This document shows positions 57,325 to 64,000 of a stretch of 64,000 nucleotides of DNA, one piece after another. Source of the DNA: Albula goreensis (taxonomy: Eukaryota > Chordata > Actinopteri > Albuliformes > Albulidae); assembly GCA_022829145.1 (NCBI GenBank), contig CM040747.1, positions 39,794,113-39,858,112 on the forward strand, read 5' to 3'. Position numbers and translations under genes: made by a program. Position 1 is the first letter of the stretch, and each line of letters opens with the position of its first letter. The notes under the pieces are model-generated. The model made no database searches. It was not told the DNA's origin and saw only the letters and a program-made list of their open reading frames with translations.

Positions 57325-58500
57325 TAATAAAAAAAATAAACCACTTGATCAGCACAGAACACAAGATGAAAACGTTGTTCAATTTGGTGTGTTCCAAATT
57401 ATTGTTCTTCTTTGTTCACTGCACACCTTACCGAAGCTCAAACCCCTTAATTAACATGTTTCAAAAGACTGATTAATAAGAGACTCTATTTAATAAAACA
57501 AGAAGTTTGGTTTTGCAAAATAGCCAAAATATCCATCCACATTTGAACTTACACAGATAAAAAAGATGTAGTCGGCTTATGAAAAAGAGCAACCATAGCA
57601 ACAACAATATTGTCATTGACCCACATATTGAACTTAAGCAAATAAAAAACCTAATAAAAACTGATTTTCGCCCGCTTAACTGTCGACCGACAATCGAGGA
57701 ATCAACAAATTGTTCACATCTCTTTTTTGTGTCCTTTCTCCAAACACTGAGGGTGTAATTAGTGCCCAGGAGTCTCTGAGCCAAGTTTAGCTAGCCACAT
57801 TGCTAACTTGGTTTGTGTGACACATTGCCAACTACTACAGAATATGAAGAGAGGTATCTGACAGTTTTCTAGAGTCAAGTATGTGGTCTTCATGTGTATC
57901 GAGTATGTGGTCTTCAAGTTAGTAACAACTGCATTTGCCATATACAGCGTAAGCCAGCTATCTGCTGGTACAGATTAAGCCATGGCCTTACACTGTCTCC
58001 AGTTTTGTAATATGGCCTGAGAAAAGGTTTTATTTTCCTGAAGGGAAGTATTTTTAAGTAAGTTGTTTGTACCTGATACCACAAAAATAATTGACCAGTT
58101 TTGTCTGTGTCACATCTGTTTCCCCAGACACTGCTGGGATATTTGCTGTAAATTTGAGCAACCTTTATCACTCCAGAAGCTCCACTTATAGCTGGAGTTT
58201 TGGAGATCTTACTCTTTTCTCCTGACTGCCCTGTTTTAATCAGCACCTGCATTTTGAGACACTTCCCTATATTATCAGTTTATTTAAAATGTTCAACACC
58301 CCATGCTACAATGACTGGAGGTTCACCTTGGAGAGGCAATGTTAGCACAGCCTAAACAGGTAAAAATAGACTGTAAACCAGTAAAATTATCTGTCTCATT
58401 GCTCTGTAGTGCCCCCTACTGGCAAACTGGGCAGCAAATTGGAGGAGCCACATGCATGGGCAAAAGGTTCACAGTGTGGGGCTGAGAACATCATTTGAGA
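57325..58500. other. No gene recognised
   Basis: Minus-strand frames at 57473-57784 and 57914-58252 have no recognised domain. Confidence 0.4.
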
Positions 58501-59000
58501 NNNNNNNNNNNNNNNNNNNNNNNNNNNNNNNNNNNNNNNNNNNNNNNNNNNNNNNNNNNNNNNNNNNNNNNNNNNNNNNNNNNNNNNNNNNNNNNNNNNN
58601 NNNNNNNNNNNNNNNNNNNNNNNNNNNNNNNNNNNNNNNNNNNNNNNNNNNNNNNNNNNNNNNNNNNNNNNNNNNNNNNNNNNNNNNNNNNNNNNNNNNN
58701 NNNNNNNNNNNNNNNNNNNNNNNNNNNNNNNNNNNNNNNNNNNNNNNNNNNNNNNNNNNNNNNNNNNNNNNNNNNNNNNNNNNNNNNNNNNNNNNNNNNN
58801 NNNNNNNNNNNNNNNNNNNNNNNNNNNNNNNNNNNNNNNNNNNNNNNNNNNNNNNNNNNNNNNNNNNNNNNNNNNNNNNNNNNNNNNNNNNNNNNNNNNN
58901 NNNNNNNNNNNNNNNNNNNNNNNNNNNNNNNNNNNNNNNNNNNNNNNNNNNNNNNNNNNNNNNNNNNNNNNNNNNNNNNNNNNNNNNNNNNNNNNNNNNN
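58501..59000. other. Assembly gap (500 N)
   Basis: Exactly 500 N; true size unknown. Frames reported across it are meaningless. Confidence 1.
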
Positions 59001-59388
59001 GCACTGTTTGTTTTGACACATTAAATATTTTAAATCTCATCCATGGAGACAGACAGATGTTTAACAGGATACTAATGAAAAGCCAACAATGAGCCTCAAA
59101 AATGAGCTCAGAAGTGAATCTGCACCTCACTTATACAGCCAGTGCAGATGCAGTCATAGTGCTCTCCCTTTTAAGCAGCAGGGTCTTCTAAACCACCCTG
59201 CAATGTCATGATTGTAATTTCTGTAGATGTTAATGTGTGAAGTGAACTGTGGCTCTATGTCAAACCAGAGTGACTGACACCTCTGCTGCTGTCCTGGTGC
59301 TGCTGTTGAACTCTCTCTCTGTCACAGCCCACAGTCTCTAGTCCACAGCACTGCTGGGCTACAAGTGCCTGCTGTACCCAGGAAGACC

Positions 59389-59396
59389 ATTTGCAT
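59389..59396 (+). promoter_or_regulatory. V7 octamer promoter element
   Basis: ATTTGCAT plus a second octamer-like CTTTGCAT. The flank back to about 59160 matches the V4 and V5 upstream regions. Confidence 0.9.
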
Positions 59397-59492
59397 AGAG
59401 AAGACACTTTGCATTGGCAGCACATGCTTCAGTGCTCTGGGAGTGTTTATAGTCCTGTGAGTTTAACACTTGATGACTGAGAGCTCTCCTTC

Positions 59493-60064
59493 ATGGCAAC
59501 AGAACCCACAGCAACAATGACTTTTATCACCATCTTCATCTGGGCACTCGCTTTCTGCATTCATGGTGAGATTTGTGGAAAATATTCAAAAAGATATGTC
59601 TTCAATTTTAATTGAATGAAGGTATAAAACAAAGTAAATTTATGAAATAACTGTAAAAAAGCTGTTTGGGCAGTGATGTAACATCCGAATGTGCCAATGG
59701 ATAATATAAATATTTATTTTTTTATTCCTCCTTTCAGAATGCACAGGACAGGTGACTGTGACTCAGACTCCTGAAGGTAAACCTGCTCTCATAGGAGACA
59801 CTGTCACCCTGAGCTGTAGAACCAACCCTGCAGTGTACACCAGTAGTGGTTATCACTATATGGCCTGGTATCAGCAGAAACCTGGAGAAGCTCCTAAACT
59901 CCTGATCTATGCTGCAACATCGCGTAACTCAGGGATTCCTGATCGATTCAGTGGCAGTGGATCTGGGACTGACTTCACTCTGACCATCAGTGGAGTCCAG
60001 GCTGAAGATGCAGGAGATTACTACTGTCAGAGTTACCACTACATCAGCAGTAATGATTTGTGCA
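59493..60064 (+). CDS. Ig light-chain V segment 7, kappa-like (exons 59493-59565 and 59738-60064)
   Basis: It points right, 28 kb from V6. The leader ends FCIH (CAT G) rather than FCIQ. FR1 has [14 protein letters not shown] instead of [17 protein letters not shown]1 is [15 protein letters not shown]2 about AATSRNS, and CDR3 starts [11 protein letters not shown] followed by Cys where others have Phe (TTC to TGC), which would place an unpaired Cys in CDR3 if not trimmed during joining. The domain is otherwise intact. It is closest to V4 in intron and promoter. Confidence 0.92.
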
Positions 60065-60092
60065 CACAGTGATAGAGAGCCGTACAAAAACC
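60065..60092 (+). promoter_or_regulatory. 12-RSS of V7
   Basis: CACAGTG, 12-base spacer, ACAAAAACC. Confidence 0.95.
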
Positions 60093-60296
60093 TCCCTCAG
60101 TCAGACTGCACAGAGACTGCACTGCTGCAGCTGGGACCTACTGCAGGTGCTGAGGGGGGAGGCACTGACCCGGGACACTGAGGGGTTCTGCTCCAGCACA
60201 CTGAGCTTCAGTGGTTCAGTTATAACTCTCTCACACTCTGTAATCTAATACAGTGAAGCAATGTGCCCCCACTTTTCCCCAGCCCATAATACCCAG

Positions 60297-60551
60297 TTAT
60301 ATCTGTAAGCTTAGATAATCACTTTTACCTTCTCTGTTAACTCCAGAGAGCACAGAAAAGCATGAGTGCTCCTCTGAAACATGTGATGTCAGCTGCTGCT
60401 TCTCTTCACTCTGCATTCTGTGGTGTGATGGCTTGATTGCACTGGATTCAGATTGACTTGATACAGAAATGCAGTATTGCAGAACTGAATCCCAATACAC
60501 GGAGGGGGTAGTTTTCTTGGTCTCAGTCTGGTTTAAGCTTGAGAAAAACAA
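60297..60551 (-). pseudogene. Exon-like fragment, perhaps N-terminal part of a fish C2H2 zinc-finger gene
   Basis: The minus frame reads TPSVYWDSVLQYCISVSSQS and then SEEKQQLTSHVSEEHSCFSV, followed by a possible donor (GAAGGTAAAAG, about 60325). The layout (WDSVLQYC, a Ser-rich linker, EEHSC) recalls the exon before zinc fingers in teleost C2H2 genes, but no finger follows. Low certainty. Confidence 0.25.
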
Positions 60552-60774
60552 AGTGACAAATGGAGAACTGGATATTCAAAGGCATAAAACACTCACTCAT
60601 ATACTATCTTTAAAAATGCAAATTCAGTAATTATAATTCAGTTATAATTCACAGAACTCAAGGATTATCCATTTATTTCACTTGAAGAAGTGAGGACATT
60701 GAGAAATCTTCAAGCCTAAAGCATTACGCCCTTCAAATATACCAAAAGAACATAGAATTATACTATGTTCTTAT

Positions 60775-61180
60775 ACTGAGGGGAATGACTAACATAAACT
60801 ATGGCTAATGAACTCACTGAGGGGAATGACTACCATAAACTAATGGCTAATGAACTCACTGAGGGGAATGACTGCCATAAACTAATGGCTAATGAACTCA
60901 CTGAGGGGAATGACTACCATAAACTAATGGCTAATGAACTCACTGAGGGGAATGACTAACATAAACTAATGGCTAATGAACTCACTGAGGGGAATGACTA
61001 CCATAAACTAATGGCTAATGAACTCACTGAGGGAATGACTAACATAAACTAATGGCTAATGAACTCACTGAGGGGAATGACTCACATAAACTAATGGCTA
61101 ATGAACTCACTGAGAGGAATGACTAACATAAACTAATGGCTAATGAACTCACTGAGGGGAATGACTGCCATAAACTAATT
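60775..61180. repeat. 42-bp minisatellite
   Basis: About nine to ten units of GAGGGGAATGACTACCATAA followed by ACTAATGGCTAATGAACTCA and CT. Confidence 0.95.
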
Positions 61181-61248
61181 AACTCTCATGGTCATGGTCC
61201 CTCAGCCACCATGTCACATTCATATTTCCCAGTTTATTATGCAGCCCG

Positions 61249-62040
61249 TTAACATCCAGAACCCAAGTCGTATATGTTTGGCCCCAGTATCTGAAAAGGT
61301 GACACAAACTCACAGACCACCTCCCCATCTTTAGTTACAGCGCGCTTCCTGTAATCCACTCTGATTGTGCACCCAACATATGCAGGAGCTGTACTCTCAG
61401 TTTTTGCATAGTCACGCAGCCTCTTCCATTCCCTACGAATGGCAGGATGTAGATCTTTCATTTTGTAAACTTTTTTACGGTCTTCTTTAGTGAGTCCTTC
61501 AACGTTCTGGCATTATCCAACACAGTCTTTGCCTCTGTTATAGTAATCACCAACAACGGGTGGGGTGGTGAATTTTCATCCCTTGGGTTCCCAAGCCTCA
61601 TAATTTTAGCAGGCACAACACCAGGGCACTGAATCTCCATGAATATGGCTTCCTCTTCCCAACATTTCTCTCCTTTTTTACTCTGCCACTTCCATAAATA
61701 TAAGGTTTTTCTCTCTCTGTCTTTTTTTCCAGATTTTCACGTGCACGTTGCTGTTGGGCTTCGGCTGTCTTCACCTTGCTATACTGCTCATAACAGTCAC
61801 CATTTGGGGTCTTATACTCTTACTTACTGCACTTGCTTCAGAAAGTTTTTCCTTGAAGACTTCATTCTGAGCTTTGAGATCTTGGACTTCCCTGCCAAGA
61901 ATATCTTGTTTTGAATTAAGCTCTTGTATCTCCAGTAAGGCCTGCTTCAGCATTACGCAATCCCTTCTCTGTCTTGGTGGATGTTCAGCAAATCCAAGAC
62001 TTGAGTCTGACTTATTTCCATATATGGGGAATATCGGCAC
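61249..62040 (-). mobile_element. LINE ORF1-like relic
   Basis: In minus-strand order there is a coiled coil at 62040-61771 (LKQALLEIQELNSKQ, VQDLKAQNEVFKEKLSEAS). Next is an RRM-like piece at 61640-61458 (VVPAKIMRLGNPRDENSPPH, PLLVITITEA). Last is a C-terminal piece at 61461-61249 (HPAIRREWKRLRDYAKTEST, GCTIRVDYRKRAVTKDGEVV). Coiled coil, RRM-like and basic tail in this order fit ORF1 of L1/Tx1-like LINEs. It is broken by at least two frame changes. I cannot fix the family. Confidence 0.45.
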
Positions 62041-62305
62041 TTGTCAATCGTTCTTCTCCTGTTGACATCTTGCTTGTTCATAGGAATCAACAAACAAAAA
62101 AATGACACTTCCTCCAAAAACAACATAAAAGCGCTAATCTTCCAAAAATGACCAAAAGTGATGAAAAATATCAAGAAAAAATGTTGTATAACATCGATTT
62201 ATCACAGGATGGCAATCTTTAACATAGATATATGATGGATTAAAGGACTGGCTCTGAGGAAAATGTGAAATCTTAGAACACCCACACATCGTACATGTGG
62301 CATGC

Positions 62306-62308
<3 letters not shown>

Positions 62309-62379
<71 letters not shown>
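62309..62379. repeat. (AC)n microsatellite
   Basis: About 35 AC units. Confidence 0.98.
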
Positions 62380-62384
<5 letters not shown>

Positions 62385-62849
62385 TCATCATAGAATTCAC
62401 AGAATAACTTTTGCTAAAATAATTCACCCATGCGTTACATTTTTTCCCTCGCTGCCTGTGATTGTTCTGGAAACTTCAGTGCTAAATTTAGCGCTTTAAG
62501 GGAGGTGACCTTCTCTTCATGATTGACATCGTGTATGCCCAACCACTGGCAAAGTATTCTTCAAAACAGTGTCGACTCTGTTTCAAATCACCAACCTATT
62601 TTTTGTCAGTTTGAATTGAAAGACTAAACTGACCGTAGATGCTTTGACAAGCTGTGAAGAAACACTTGTCGTTTTGTCAAGGGATGATTTTTCTTCTGAT
62701 TTTCTTAAATTCAGCAAAACTGCTTTTGCTTGCGGAGTCACCTAAATTGATAATGTGTACTGGTGACATAAAAAGTGAATTATGTCCGTTAGCAGTATTT
62801 TATGTTTTCTTCCAGATGCATCCAGAAGTCTATGAGTAGTTTGAATATT

Positions 62850-63295
62850 CACATTCAAAGCACAGAAACTTCCGTTTATAAAGCTGGATGTTTATTGGAG
62901 CAATTTGGGTCACATGCCTTGCTTAAGGGTACAACAGCAGTGCCTACCTGAGAATCAAACCCTATATCACTAAGTTTGACCTGCTGCAACATAACCATTA
63001 CACTACACTACTGACATATGTTTGTCAGATTAAATAACATGTTTAATTGATGCATTTGAGGGTTGCAAATGAGACACAAGACTATGAAATATATACTGAG
63101 CTGTACCATTTGCAGGCAGCATGGTGGCTCAGTGGTTAGCACTGTGGCCTCACAGTTTCAGTGGGCAGGCACAATGGGCAGCAGTTCCTGTGTCGAGCTT
63201 GCATGTGTTTGCCTGGGTTTTGGAAGTGCTCATCTGTCCAGGGTGTCTCCCTGCCCCTTGCCCAATTCATGCTGGGATAAGCTCCATCACAAGCC
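62850..63295 (+). repeat. Interspersed repeat with SINE-like 3' half, copy 2
   Basis: Direct-orientation counterpart of 20465-20930, very similar throughout, including the A-box-like TGGCTCAGTGGTTAGC. Confidence 0.6.
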
Positions 63296-63357
63296 CCAAT
63301 TTTTCTGGTTAGTTTTTTGGGGGTTATCTTAAATTACAGATTGAAGAACAAATGCCT

Positions 63358-63681
63358 TTAATTCCTAGGTTTTCCAGTTCTGTTCAGGTGCACATTGATT
63401 TGACAGTGGTGGTAAAAAGGGGTCTGTGGTCTGACAGTGAATGCACTAATGTCGGAGGGGTCCATATCAGTGATGGCATAGTCGACGACACTAGCCCTAA
63501 GAGCGGAGTAGTAAGTGAAGCTCCCTAAAGAGTCCCCTCTGATCCTGCCATTAAACATGTACAGGCGAAAGGCTCCACAGAGACACACTAACTCCCTACT
63601 GTTTTTGTTCACAGCACAGTCAGGGCTGTTTCTCTGTGGTACAGTTGGTGTTTGGTTCAGGGGGTTGTGTGTGATATTCAT
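63358..63681 (-). mobile_element. LINE endonuclease fragment
   Basis: The minus frame reads NSRELVCLCGAFRLYMFNGR, IRGDSLGSFTYYSALRASVV, DYAITDMDPSDISAFTV and PQTPFYHHCQINVHLNR. This is the C-terminal part of an APE-type endonuclease (family pattern NGR..GD..G..T, VDYAI.D, SDH). Here the usual SDH is YHH, so it would be inactive. It is of the LINE type that also encodes the SGNH ORF1 seen at 6905-8065. No reverse transcriptase is adjacent. Confidence 0.65.
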
Positions 63682-63699
63682 GTCTTACATCAAAAAAAT

Positions 63700-64000
63700 T
63701 ACATACACACACCTTTAACATTTATAATATAATTTTATTGTAATAAAATAAAACATGATTACACAATAGTTCTTCAAATGAACCTGCTAAAACGCCATAT
63801 TGTTATATACAGGATTGAACTTGTACTGAGGTAAACTGGAGACATCTGAAACTGTGTCTCTCTCCTACCTCTACTCCTACCTAGTGTATCTATGTACAAA
63901 TCTGTGTGTTTCCACAGGCACATATGTTTAAAAATATATAAAATACTGTTTGTGTGTGAGCTATGAAACAGAATTTGGTTGAGTGTATATTTACGTCAGC
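63700..64000. other. No gene recognised
   Basis: AT-rich end of window; nothing supported. Confidence 0.4.

Noticed and set aside
57914-58252. 112-residue minus-strand frame containing a VTQT-like stretch in another frame
   Set aside because: No second Cys, no WYQQ core and no RSS, so it is not an Ig V segment.

Overview
The window reads as a piece of a teleost fish immunoglobulin light-chain locus. Seven V gene segments of the kappa-like type are present. Each has a split leader, an octamer promoter, the two invariant cysteines and the tryptophan of an Ig V domain, and a 3' recombination signal with a 12-bp spacer. Teleost origin is inferred from this V type together with fish-type SINEs, hAT elements, LINE fragments with an SGNH-esterase ORF1, and NLR-C-type leader exons. 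I found no J segment and no constant exon. Two 500-base assembly gaps (21161-21660 and 58501-59000) could hide small segments.

Layout: V1-V4 (about 2.3-16.3 kb) point right, V5 and V6 (about 23.8-31.1 kb) point left, and V7 (59.4-60.1 kb) points right. V3-to-V4 and V6-to-V5 are the arms of a large inverted duplication of about 6-7 kb each. Both arms carry, in the same order, a 43-bp tandem repeat, a solo-LTR-like element, a tRNA-Ala(AGC) gene, a tRNA-headed SINE and a hAT transposase gene whose reading frame is split by a roughly 2-kb minisatellite of 47/48-bp units. Flanks of V1 and V2 recur beside V5 and V6, so the whole cluster grew by inverted and tandem duplication. V6 looks like a mosaic of V1-, V2- and V3-type parts.

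From about 32 to 58 kb there is no Ig segment. This stretch holds a 1.1-kb MITE-like element, solo LTR candidates, hAT fragments, minisatellites and broken pieces of unidentified genes. It also holds the 5' part of an NLR-C-like gene: a short ATG exon, two near-identical 111-bp phase-2 exons, and a decayed third copy, separated by blocks of one 58-bp minisatellite. No NACHT or LRR exon follows within the window; a complete hAT deletion derivative with an 8-bp target-site duplication lies just downstream.

The right end (60-64 kb) has V7, a 42-bp minisatellite, a LINE ORF1-like relic, a long CA tract, a second copy of a repeat seen at 20.5 kb, and a LINE endonuclease fragment probably of the same type as the SGNH relic at 7 kb. 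Working together, the seven V segments would be donors for recombination to a J segment with a 23-bp-spacer signal outside the window, by deletion or inversion depending on orientation.
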